From the NCBI RefSeq assembly GCF_001746755.1, contig NZ_MCGG01000021.1:114132-178131 (forward strand): 64,000 nucleotides of DNA, read 5' to 3'. The notes under the pieces were generated by a model. The model searched no databases, had not been told where the DNA came from, and was given only the letters and a program-made list of their open reading frames with translations. The position numbers and the translations under genes are program-made. Shown piece by piece: positions 56,755-64,000 of this stretch; the first letter of the stretch is position 1; every line of letters starts with the position of its first letter. This DNA is from Magnetovibrio blakemorei (GTDB lineage Bacteria; Pseudomonadota; Alphaproteobacteria; Rhodospirillales; Magnetovibrionaceae).

Positions 56755-56862
56755 CTTGGTCACCCAGAGGGGGGGCTATTGCCTTCGTCTCACCCCCCTT
56801 TTTAAATTTACAAAACACGCTGGAAGATGGGGGTTTCCTGCGATTTAAGGATGACGTTCTAG

Positions 56863-57300
56863 ATGAATAACATAACACGAAGATGGTTAGTAAGCGTAGA
56901 AATGGGATGGATTGATGACGTTGATTTGAAATCACTCATCCCCCCGGAGATGCTCATCTACAACCCTTGGGAAGATGGGAAAGTAGGTAATGGTCATGTA
57001 TGGGCATTTGGCGAGATACAAGCCACTTATGATTCCTGCTGGCATACAAATCTTGTTTTCGAATGCTCTCGAATTGAACTGGATGTGTTCCTGCGACGGT
57101 TTAGTGATCATGTGCGTAGCGTCTGCGGACCTGACAGTCGGTTGCTCGATGATCCATCAATCTTTGAAGAAATGGAAAAACAGTTTTATCCCTGTCCACC
57201 TCACCCGGTGGTGGCTATGGACCAACATGTGAAATTTGTCAGTTTTCTCCGAGAAAAATGCGATTTGGTTTTTCCAGCCGGGGACCGATTTGTTCGATGA
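56863..57300 (+). CDS. Hypothetical protein, 145 aa
   Basis: Not recognised. A soluble 145-residue acidic and aromatic protein with four cysteines and no membrane helix. It opens with a basic stretch (MNNITRRWLVSVEMGW), and its C-terminal part ends in basic residues. No strong ribosome site is visible. It is AT-rich like its neighbours and lies between the small pair and a truncated gene. Confidence 0.5.
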   Translation: MNNITRRWLVSVEMGWIDDVDLKSLIPPEMLIYNPWEDGKVGNGHVWAFGEIQATYDSCWHTNLVFECSRIELDVFLRRFSDHVRSVCGPDSRLLDDPSIFEEMEKQFYPCPPHPVVAMDQHVKFVSFLREKCDLVFPAGDRFVR

Positions 57301-57414
57301 CATTGAATCAAGCCATGATGCTTGAGCATCAATGGTCAGCAATCACACCGGAAATAATCAGATCATGGTCACCCAGATACCTCCTCACTGAAAATAATAA
57401 GAAAAGGAAATATG

Positions 57415-57660
57415 ATGCAAAATTTTACACGAGAAATTCATTTTATGCACACAGCCACCTCAATGGGGCGACCAGATGCGTTCGAAGCCCTTTGGGATGT
57501 TACAGAATCGCTCGTCGAGGTGCTTGATCGGCAACGCCTCCCCTACGTCTATTTTACAATCGAAGAACGCTGTGGTGATGATCTGTTTGATTACATCATG
57601 GGGATCATCCAGCAAAGACTTAATTCGTTCGGCCATTCGGGATGTCTGAGTTTTCCTTAA
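57415..57660 (+). pseudogene. Hypothetical protein truncated at its 3' end
   Basis: Not recognised. AAGGAAAT precedes the ATG and the first ~63 residues look like a folded alpha/beta domain (EIHFMHTATSMGRPDAFEAL, LPYVYFTIEERCGDDLFDYI). Beyond about 57600 the reading frame runs antisense through the helicase fragment below, so the last ~18 residues are probably not original. This gene appears to have lost its end at a recombination junction. Confidence 0.45.
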
Positions 57661-57846
57661 AACGCCACCCTGAGGGGGTTTGGGCTGCTCTAGCACCTCC
57701 AGCGGGACTTGAAAGCCGGGATCGGATTGTGCCGTAAGTTCTGCATACCCATCACCAAACAACGCACCACCTACTGCGTTAATGAATGGCATCAACGACG
57801 GCTGTGTTCGCCAATTTTTATCAAGGGTAAGTCCCGCAAAGGAATT
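57460..57846 (-). pseudogene. Remnant of a UvrD/AddA-type helicase
   Basis: A minus-strand open frame begins after a stop at 57847-57849 and contains LTLDKNWRTQPSLMPFINAV, followed by a linker and RMAERIKSLLDDP. This matches the middle part of UvrD/AddA/RecB helicases (L..N(W/Y)R(S/T)..L...(V/I)N.LF, then a domain start with A..I..LL). The homologous part spans roughly 57605-57835; no ATP-binding motifs remain. Past 57605 the frame turns into unrelated sequence overlapping the plus-strand gene. Confidence 0.6.
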
Positions 57847-58721
57847 TTAATTGTTAGCCCTGCTATTGGTTGCCCTATCACGGTTAGAGCATCGGCGAAG
57901 GCTTGAGCGTAATAGGGTGCATCTGGCAGTAAGACACCTATTTCCTCAGGCAAAACACCTTTATCAGTTAAAGATTGGATTATGCCCGTTGCACATTCGA
58001 CTTCCTGCAAAGGATCACGAGCTACCAAAAAGCCGATATCGTCAGAAACTGGTATTTCACCCTTGCTCCCGGTGAAGCAAAGGTGGGCAAGTTTCTGGGG
58101 TGCGGAAGTGGTCGCAGATGGTGTTGGAAGGGAGTAAATTTCCTGAAGAATGCCCAGTAAATTCTGGTTGGGTTCTGCCCCTCGTTCGCTCAATAGGTCT
58201 AGAAGTTCAGATTGAAAGCGGTCCAGTCGGGGCCAGCCATCAATTTTGTGAACGGAAAATTTAGAGATTGCTCGTTCAGAGCCACTCCGCACTTCATCTA
58301 TGAGCATCAGTTCAGGTGGGAGCATAAAATCCATATGCTCCCAAAGTCGCCATAGATCAGAAAGAGTGGAATTGGTACGCTTTGAGAGCAATGGTGCAGA
58401 CCAATTTTCACTAGTTCCGTACCGGATTGCTTCGTCTAAAGCTACTGCTACAGCCGTTGCTGTGCCGCTGGGGTCAACGTTGAAACTCCGTCGCCAGTAT
58501 CCCTCTTCTGTCTCTTCAATGGCCAGCTTAACGGAATCATTCCAGTTATCTACAAGCGGAGACAGCAGGTAGGCTAATCGTGCCTCTTCAATAAGTTCAA
58601 TCCAAGTGACAACCTTCACTCCGAGTCCCAATTTTCGTTCCGCAATAATCGTACGTGTACGTCGCCCTGCGGAAGCATCTGGGACAAGTAGAAGGCTGAA
58701 ATGGTTTGATGGTGATGTCAT
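57792..58721 (-). pseudogene. Truncated AddB-like nuclease/inactive-helicase protein
   Basis: A 309-residue frame with an intact-looking start (MTSPSNHFSLLLVPDASAGRR) resembling PD-(D/E)XK-family/AddB-type proteins. The segment PLQEVECATGIIQSLTDKG, PEEIGVLLPDA and GQPIAGLTIKIPLRDL corresponds to the inactivated helicase domain. After LRDL the sequence joins directly to AddA-like DNA in a different frame and stops at 57792, so all downstream parts including the nuclease are deleted. No AddA partner is intact in the window. Confidence 0.65.
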
Positions 58722-59010
58722 GCTATCTCTTCATCGAAGCTGAAAATTCTAAACAATTGCCATAAAGCAAATCAGGGCGTGATTATGATTGCATCTTGTT
58801 ATGCCCAAATTGGTCATATTTGGATATCATCCTAAAGTCTGCGGAATCTTTACAGTTTATTTTTTAAGAACACCCGATATTCAAAAAATAGCCAAATGGA
58901 ATGAGAATGGGATTCTTATGACTGAGGGTTGATGTTCCTCATAATAAACAATTTTTAGAGTAACACTGGCAGGAGCGGAGAAACCTAAACTCTCTCCGAG
59001 CCAGTTGAAC

Positions 59011-59664
59011 TCAGTCTTTCACCACCGGAAAAATTGGCTTTCCCCAATCTTCATTAGGATTCAAAATGATGATTTCGACGAATTTTGGCAACATAAAGGA
59101 CAGTATCTTATGCCCATCATTTATTTGCTGCCGATTCACAGAACTATTCCACGTAGCTCCGCCATGAACTAACTGATTTCGAAGCACATAAAGTCGGTCA
59201 AATAACAGTGACAATATCTTTTTGGCATTCTTTGAGACCAAATATTGGTTTGCACGTGCAATATCTTTTTGGAAACGTTCTTCCCAGTTTTCAAAGCCTA
59301 CTATGCCATTATGAAAATGCCAAAATGGCTGGAAAATGTACTTATTCCGCATCAACATTCGGATGGAATCTGAAAATTTATCCCAAATGGCATTGTAGAT
59401 AATGTCACTGCGGTCGTAGCCAATGATCTTTTCAAAGAACTCATTGAAAACAGCCTTTTCACCCGACTTTCCACCAAAATCTTGCTCAAAACCATATGCA
59501 GAATTGAAAGCGATCCAAAAAAAGAGAATGGCGGCATCTTTGTCATCCTCTGAACGTTCAGCCCGACCGTACCAGCTTAAAGCACGATGTATACGCAACC
59601 TCTCATTCTCGGGCATATCCTCTTTATGGTCTTCGTAAAAGGCTTTGAGACGTTCGTGTTCCAT
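59011..59664 (-). CDS. HEPN-fold protein (RxxxxH ribonuclease-like motif)
   Basis: A 217-residue helical protein ending with the HEPN signature Arg162-NQLV-His167 (YVLRNQLVHGG), resembling the 'Apea-like HEPN' group. HEPN proteins often cleave RNA and occur in toxin-antitoxin and phage defence systems, but Apea-like members also occur alone. The start at 59664 (MEHERLK) is supported by GGGGGG 7 nt upstream; an ATG at 59727 would add an atypical leader. No obvious antitoxin neighbour such as MNT is visible. Confidence 0.75.
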   Translation of the reverse strand: MEHERLKAFYEDHKEDMPENERLRIHRALSWYGRAERSEDDKDAAILFFWIAFNSAYGFEQDFGGKSGEKAVFNEFFEKIIGYDRSDIIYNAIWDKFSDSIRMLMRNKYIFQPFWHFHNGIVGFENWEERFQKDIARANQYLVSKNAKKILSLLFDRLYVLRNQLVHGGATWNSSVNRQQINDGHKILSFMLPKFVEIIILNPNEDWGKPIFPVVKD

Positions 59665-59758
59665 CAAATTACCCCCCAGCCGATGAAGTGTCCTGAAAGG
59701 ATAGTATAGAACACCCAGCACAACCAAAAGTCACTAAGAATGATTCATTCTTGTCCGG

Positions 59759-59893
59759 TTAAGACGGGCAGGCACTACATATAAGGTTGTCACCTATAAC
59801 CTTATATCGATTGTCTTTATGGCGAGCCATCTTGACCTTTTTGTGGTCAAGTTCAGCCTCTTCGAGCAATGCATTAAAATTCAGCAATATCAC
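59759..59893 (-). CDS. Possible 44-residue ORF behind HU
   Basis: A GTG- or TTG-initiated frame begins 5 nt past the HU stop and encodes 44 residues ending with CSACPS, rich in Lys, Asp and Asn (HKKVKMARHKDNRYKVIGDN). AAGGGGG overlaps the GTG and is 5 nt before the TTG at 59887. A perfect 10-bp inverted repeat (59779-59807) lies inside. Coding status is uncertain. Confidence 0.3.
   Translation of the reverse strand: MILLNFNALLEEAELDHKKVKMARHKDNRYKVIGDNLICSACPS
59779..59807. repeat. 10-bp inverted repeat
   Basis: ATATAAGGTT and AACCTTATAT with a 9-nt spacer. No T-run follows on either strand. It could be an operator or replication-related site, or a hairpin in the HU transcript. A second small repeat CTTGACC/GGTCAAG lies at 59831-59851. 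Confidence 0.5.
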
Positions 59894-59898
59894 CCCCT

Positions 59899-60174
59899 TC
59901 AACGGTTAACCGAATCCTTTAACGATTTTCCAGCCTTGAATTTTGGTTGCTTGGAAGCTGCGATCTGAATGGTTTCTCCTGTTGCGGGGTTACGCCCCTC
60001 ACGGGCGGCACGATCCGTAACACTGAAGCTGCCAAAACCTGTTACCTGAATGACATCGCCATCAATTAACGTGTTGGTGATTGCTTCAAAAACGGCATCA
60101 ACCGCATTGGCGGCATCAGATTTTGAAATGTTGGTTGCTGTTGCGACAGCAGCTACGAGTTCTGATTTATTCAT
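59899..60174 (-). CDS. DNA-binding protein HU
   Basis: 91-residue histone-like protein of the HU family: opening MNKSELVAAVA, the beta-arm region GFGSFSVTDRAAREGRNPATGETI and the closing KPKFKAGKSLKDSVN are typical. Ribosome site TAGGAG lies 6 nt before the ATG. It bends DNA and may be the accessory protein for the island's own replication or recombination genes, since a chromosomal HU would normally exist elsewhere. Confidence 0.93.
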   Translation of the reverse strand: MNKSELVAAVATATNISKSDAANAVDAVFEAITNTLIDGDVIQVTGFGSFSVTDRAAREGRNPATGETIQIAASKQPKFKAGKSLKDSVNR

Positions 60175-60298
60175 TTTATTCTCCTAATGGTGTTTCAATA
60201 TCGACGGCACTGTACCTGTTTTTAAAGAAAGATCGATAGTTTTGTTATTCATATTTATCTTGTCCATACCTGCCATTTTCGGAGTGGGTGTTGAGGAG

Positions 60299-62728
60299 TT
60301 AACTCGCCATATTAATAAGGAAATCCTTGCCGGGACTTTTGTGTTCCTGCCACCCAGATGCCAGTACCGGGTATTCACGGCCTTTCTCTTGAGGGAAATT
60401 TTTCTCCATTGCTGCAATTCCATCATTTTTACCAGCGACTTTGATCGCAGCCCAAGTGATCCGGATCCAATCTTGATATATCGGTCGCCCTTTCACAGAG
60501 ATTTGCCCCAACACCGTATCTAAATCAAAAGAGTTGACCTCTTTGGTGGTTGTTTCATCGTCTTCGAATTCTAATGTCTGAGCCTCTTCTGATTTCTCAT
60601 GGATAATTGATCGCTCGACCCACAGAATTGGATCAATCTCACGACCCGACCACTCACGGAGAAAACTATCCCCATCTTTAGCCTGCACGGGCAGATAGAA
60701 CAGACTGCTAGGAACAAATTTTGATGTGTCAAAGCCATGTCTGAGCAAGGTTCGTCCTTGCCTGTTAGCTTCGTCGGCTTGCCGGTCGGACCAATAACCT
60801 CGCTGATTTACCACCCGTTCCAATGACCGTATGATGATCTGGTGTGCCTCTACGGTCATTATTTGGGTGCAAGGGATAAACCCACGCCACCTGTTGCCTC
60901 CTGAGTAGGTATTAAATGCGACCATGCGGAGGTCGGGAAAAAATCTATGGAATTCATCAGGTGTTAGATCACCACCATCATTATCCAACCAGATGCCGTT
61001 CACATACTCGATATTTGCCATCCCCCGTTTCGTCTCCGGTGACTTATCAGGATTAAAATCAGCCGCACTGAGGAGCAAATTATTGGTCTTCTTATCGGTA
61101 CATGTTTTGTGCGTCGCCTTGATCTCTGCTATGACTTCTTCATTAGTCATCCGCATACGAAAAGATGGCACCGCTGAGTATATCGAATCAAATAAATTTA
61201 CGACATAGCTATTCCATGAATGACGTAACTGAGTAGGGTTAAAAACAAACCCTGAATTCCCTATATCTATAGTATTTTTGGTGTCGCTTTTTTGCCGCTC
61301 TTTCATATGAAGTAATTTACCTAATATCTCGCTCGTTTTGTTGGCTCGCTTACGTGCTTGTTTTTGGGCATTAGTGAGGGCGTCAGCCTTTGGCTTTCGC
61401 CCTGGCTGTTTCTTCGTTACCTTCATATTCCCACTTAATGGGCCAATCTTCGCACCACGGAAATGACGTGCGAGATATTCTGCCGTTCGTTGATCAGGGA
61501 CAATACAGGTCTTTGCTTTTTGATTTCCGGGATCTCGGATCGAGCCACGCATGAACGCTTGGTATGCGGTCTGACAGCCTGTGGCAAATTTCACTTGTTC
61601 TGGGTCAAGCCCCTTGGCTTCAAGATAGGCGATGTGAGCAGGGTTGCGGTTTAACGCGGACAAAAATACCATATGGTCAATATGCTGATATTCATTCAGC
61701 CCGTTCGGAACACCCGGTAGACGCTGATTAGATCCAAATAGCTCATTATCGGTAATGTCATTATTTGCGACCCACAGGAAAGGCTTGTCCCGTAGCTCTC
61801 GTTTAATCGCCTCGACCGACCAGTCGAATAAACTCTTGCCGTCTAATTCTAGGTTTCTGACACGCTTGGACCAATCATCTTCAAGTAGATATATGAACGA
61901 AACCAATTCACCGTTGTCATGCTGTTGATAGCGAACACCTGACGATATTTCCTTGTGTGTAAGAAATTTCACCCCCTGGTTACTCCAGTACAAATTCATA
62001 AGTGAATCCTCGAACATCGCCCCCATCACAATAACATCTCTATAACCTTCAAAAATCGTTGGTTCCAACATTGAGAAAAAAGAAAGAGTATGGCGGCCAT
62101 GCTCTGTTTCACCATTAATATGACGATGCCACTGCTCTTTCCGCACATGCACTGACCAATGCGGTGATAATAAACAGGCCGAAAGGTCTTTGAACTTTTC
62201 ATAAATTTCATCATTGTGCAGATTGCGTCGGTAATCGGTTAATACCTTCTCAGACAGGGGAGAGACTTGATAATGTATGGGGTCAAATTCATTAACCGCA
62301 ACATGGTCGGTTATCAAATAGTGTGTCTGAGAAAGTTTGAAGTCCCACATTTTATCGACTTGAGGTATTTCGTCGATCACCAAGGTCCACAACTGCTGTT
62401 TGTGCCAATATGGTAATCCCAAAAATGCAGCATGCGTCATTAAAATAATTTCACCATCATCGTGTGTGTCGTTGAGATGTTTCATTATTTCCTTACGGAC
62501 GCTTTGACCGATCCCAATACCGTCACGACCATAAAAACGCCGAACGGGGACATAGGCACCATCTTTTCCCATCACGCCGTCGATGTCCTCAAAAGTTTGG
62601 TCAATAAGGCGTTTGCTGGATTGAATGAATGCAATTTTCATCCCTTCATTGATCGACTTGGTAATTGCCCATCTTGCCGCCGAATATGTTTTTCCTGCCC
62701 CTGCCAAGGCACTACAATTAAATATCAT
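60299..62728 (-). CDS. Helicase-primase-like replication protein
   Basis: Large (809 aa) AT-rich gene. N-terminal helicase-like module: Walker A LAGAGKTYSAAR (about residues 8-19), Walker B VIDEIP (about 117-122), with motif-like ILMTHAAFLGL between. A basic linker (about 425-460, KKQPGRKPKADALT). C-terminal primase-like module: IWLDNDGG (about 580) resembling the DxD of archaeo-eukaryotic primases, and FNTYSGGNRWRGFIP with the RxR pattern seen in plasmid/phage AEP proteins, then a PriCT-like helical end (IRITWAAIKVAGKNDGIAAME). The start at 62728 is supported by TTGGAG 7 nt before; the ORF extends to 62764. It probably initiates replication of a plasmid or satellite. Confidence 0.7.
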   Translation of the reverse strand: MIFNCSALAGAGKTYSAARWAITKSINEGMKIAFIQSSKRLIDQTFEDIDGVMGKDGAYVPVRRFYGRDGIGIGQSVRKEIMKHLNDTHDDGEIILMTHAAFLGLPYWHKQQLWTLVIDEIPQVDKMWDFKLSQTHYLITDHVAVNEFDPIHYQVSPLSEKVLTDYRRNLHNDEIYEKFKDLSACLLSPHWSVHVRKEQWHRHINGETEHGRHTLSFFSMLEPTIFEGYRDVIVMGAMFEDSLMNLYWSNQGVKFLTHKEISSGVRYQQHDNGELVSFIYLLEDDWSKRVRNLELDGKSLFDWSVEAIKRELRDKPFLWVANNDITDNELFGSNQRLPGVPNGLNEYQHIDHMVFLSALNRNPAHIAYLEAKGLDPEQVKFATGCQTAYQAFMRGSIRDPGNQKAKTCIVPDQRTAEYLARHFRGAKIGPLSGNMKVTKKQPGRKPKADALTNAQKQARKRANKTSEILGKLLHMKERQKSDTKNTIDIGNSGFVFNPTQLRHSWNSYVVNLFDSIYSAVPSFRMRMTNEEVIAEIKATHKTCTDKKTNNLLLSAADFNPDKSPETKRGMANIEYVNGIWLDNDGGDLTPDEFHRFFPDLRMVAFNTYSGGNRWRGFIPCTQIMTVEAHQIIIRSLERVVNQRGYWSDRQADEANRQGRTLLRHGFDTSKFVPSSLFYLPVQAKDGDSFLREWSGREIDPILWVERSIIHEKSEEAQTLEFEDDETTTKEVNSFDLDTVLGQISVKGRPIYQDWIRITWAAIKVAGKNDGIAAMEKNFPQEKGREYPVLASGWQEHKSPGKDFLINMAS

Positions 62729-62832
62729 GAATATCTCCAATATATGTTTCATTAAAATTGACATATGTATTTAGCGTTTGTCATTATTTAATGATAAATA
62801 AACATGTAACATTGAATAATTGGAGTAATTAG

Positions 62833-63132
62833 ATGAGATTATACGAAATTACGAATGAGTTATTGCACAGAAGGGTGTTTGAGTTCTTAAGAGGAAATGG
62901 GATTGTTAAAAATGGTGCCATTTATAGCACCGACTATATGGACATGAGTCGGGGCTACCTAAATGTCTTGCTAAACACCAACGCGGAGCCATCCAGAAAG
63001 GCATACAGAAACCTCAAATGGAAATTGGAGGAAATTATTGCTGGTCCATATCAGGAAGAGACTAAATCAGAAATTGAGAAATTTATTTACGAAATCGACA
63101 AACGGCTAAACAAGAATGAAACGGCATCCTGA
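62833..63132 (+). CDS. Small HTH-like protein, 99 aa
   Basis: Divergent from the helicase-primase gene. TTGGAG lies about 7 nt before the ATG. The segment YSTDYMDMSRGYLNVLLNTNAEPSRKAYRNLKWKL has the S.YLN.L......S..A...L pattern of a compact helix-turn-helix, so it may regulate replication. Not matched to a named regulator. Confidence 0.6.
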   Translation: MRLYEITNELLHRRVFEFLRGNGIVKNGAIYSTDYMDMSRGYLNVLLNTNAEPSRKAYRNLKWKLEEIIAGPYQEETKSEIEKFIYEIDKRLNKNETAS

Positions 63133-63298
63133 TCCCACGTGTGAGGAGCTAATTTACAAGTCAGCCCTGCGGGACTGTATATATCGTGGCGTACTCAAAA
63201 AACTTTCATTTTTAAGTGATAAAACTGCTCGTGAAGCTATCGATGATAAATACGTTGATGAAACACAAACCAAACATCGACCTGAGAGGGCTTGCTGA
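63116..63298 (+). CDS. Small hypothetical protein, 60 aa
   Basis: Overlaps the previous gene by 17 nt and the next by about 41 nt. The product is charged and helical (EELIYKSALRDCIYRGVLKKLSFLSD), with one CIY-type cysteine pair. Such overlap is common in compact mobile elements. No strong ribosome site; coding status is moderate. Confidence 0.4.
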   Translation: MKRHPDPTCEELIYKSALRDCIYRGVLKKLSFLSDKTAREAIDDKYVDETQTKHRPERAC

Positions 63299-63587
63299 AA
63301 CTCTTATCGAATTGAGCATCATCTCAACCCAGTCCGAGCTATCATCGCTCGCAGGAAAGCAACTAAGCTGGACCAGTTCTACGCTGGCAAGAAATAGAAA
63401 TCCATCGATTGATGCGTTGACACATTTGTATGTGAATATTTCGGATATCCTGTTCGATACGAAAGAATATGCAATTTCTGTAGCAGATCAAGAAGATGCT
63501 GAAAGCTATCTTGTCGCTGCTGCAGATCTTAAAAACATCACAGAATTACTTTGGGGAGAAATTGAAGAGCGGTGCCAGAATGCATGA
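63258..63587 (+). CDS. HTH-like protein, 109 aa
   Basis: The segment STQSELSSLAGKQLSWTSSTLARNRNPSIDALTHLYVNIS reads as a helix-turn-helix of the small 'DUF6626-like' island type (S.SE...L....SW.SS.LAR...PSI.AL). The ATG at 63258 (MKHKPNIDLRGLAETL) is preferred to earlier in-frame starts at 63216 and 63243. It overlaps the following gene by 8 nt and is probably a DNA-binding regulator. Confidence 0.6.
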   Translation: MKHKPNIDLRGLAETLIELSIISTQSELSSLAGKQLSWTSSTLARNRNPSIDALTHLYVNISDILFDTKEYAISVADQEDAESYLVAAADLKNITELLWGEIEERCQNA

Positions 63588-64000
63588 TGATCTAAAATTA
63601 TCATCCGTGCGGGAGATATTGCTTTGGAGACTGTACATGCATATTGGGAGATGGAAGGTTCAGCACCTAAAGCTTGGAAGTTGTCTGGTCACACTTTACG
63701 ATTCTGATGATCTAGATGAACTCGTTTGTGTAGACGATATGTTTATGGACAAAGGGATTTGCATTTCCCTCATTAAGCAAGATGACCCTGAGTTACCATA
63801 TCTTGTATGGAAAGGTTTGGATGATGGAAAGCACATAGATGCATGGCTCACCATGATGCGGCTGCGTTATTCAGAAATATTTGAACCACATATCAAACAA
63901 GGAAGTGGTAATTTCACAGATAGACACCGCGTATTGTTTTTGTGGGACCAAGTGATTGTGTTTCCAGTGGAAGGTCCAGTGAAGAGATTTTATGAATGGA
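63580..64000 (+). CDS. Hypothetical protein, 5' part (runs off window)
   Basis: An open frame from ATG 63580 runs without a stop to the right edge (140 residues). It is Trp-, Asp- and Leu-rich (YDSDDLDELVCVDDMFMDKG, IVFPVEGPVKRFYEW), soluble, and overlaps the preceding gene by 8 nt. Not recognised; it belongs to the same compact small-gene cluster. Confidence 0.55.
   Translation, partial: MHDDLKLSSVREILLWRLYMHIGRWKVQHLKLGSCLVTLYDSDDLDELVCVDDMFMDKGICISLIKQDDPELPYLVWKGLDDGKHIDAWLTMMRLRYSEIFEPHIKQGSGNFTDRHRVLFLWDQVIVFPVEGPVKRFYEW

Noticed and set aside
57301..57415. GATGCT/AGCATC short hairpin
   Set aside because: Only 6 bp, inside AT-rich sequence, without a T-run; expected by chance.
60184..60298. 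Short peptide frame between HU and the helicase-primase gene
   Set aside because: Only about 30 codons, with weak start context and no conserved features.
55655..64000. Looked for a CRISPR array or a named defence system in the island
   Set aside because: No regularly spaced direct repeats or cas genes were seen; the HEPN gene alone is not enough to name a defence system.

Overview
The window looks like chromosome of a marine or freshwater Alphaproteobacterium, probably a Rhodospirillales-type facultative denitrifier. This is inferred from gene families: a class II DAHP synthase, citramalate synthase, COQ7-type ubiquinone hydroxylase, an ScfR-type XRE regulator, a dissimilatory-type ATP sulfurylase and a complete napFDAGHBC cluster. 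No 16S or species marker is present, so genus is not claimed. Most of the window (1 to about 55.65 kb) is dense, GC-richer host sequence with short gaps and several overlapping operons. From about 55.7 kb to the right edge the sequence becomes visibly AT-richer, and the genes are small, unfamiliar or broken, which suggests an acquired island that continues past the window.

Layout: 1-0.77 kb, 5' part of a PhoR-like kinase. 1.0-5.9 kb, an ORFan, a CysH-like protein lacking the usual cysteines, a transglutaminase-like protein, a metallophosphoesterase, a MazG-like pyrophosphohydrolase and sat. 6.5-10.8 kb, a beta-CASP RNA-processing hydrolase, an NfeD/SPFH membrane pair and an unknown membrane protein. 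10.8-14.4 kb, a signalling unit of a sodium-solute-symporter/histidine-kinase fusion, a small membrane protein and a single-domain response regulator. 14.6-19.9 kb, a branched-chain amino-acid-type ABC importer (Tat-exported binding protein, LivH, M, G, F), divergent from an ScfR-like regulator. 21.8-25.2 kb, hypF without other hyp genes, a small secreted protein and a glycerophosphodiesterase. 25.3-31.7 kb, the nap operon with an FNR/FixK-type box upstream and a strong terminator downstream. 32.1-36.4 kb, a degenerate hemerythrin, tRNA-Leu(CAA), yqaA-dsbB-coq7, an isolated phnM and a membrane glutaredoxin. 36.4-46.7 kb, cimA-trmJ, a protein with two FliM/CheZ-like short motifs, a HisKA-PAS-GGDEF-EAL protein and the nadE-gltX-cysS operon. 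47-48.7 kb, two tandem paralogues of unknown function. 48.7-55.7 kb, aroG-type DAHP synthase, gor, gabD, a multicopper oxidase with a lipoprotein cytochrome c, and a GIY-YIG nuclease.

The island (about 55.7-64 kb) holds a recombinase-like fragment, small unknown ORFs, a fused pair of AddB-like and AddA-like helicase/nuclease remnants, a HEPN-fold protein, an HU protein with a possible 44-residue ORF behind it, a large helicase-primase-like replication protein and a cluster of small overlapping ORFs including HTH-like proteins. These point to a plasmid- or phage-satellite-derived replication module inserted near the GIY-YIG gene and damaged by deletion.

The most notable leads are the tandem paralogue family at 47-48.7 kb, the helicase-primase protein with its divergent small-ORF cluster, the cysteine-poor CysH-like protein, and the clean recombination scars at about 57.6 and 57.83 kb.
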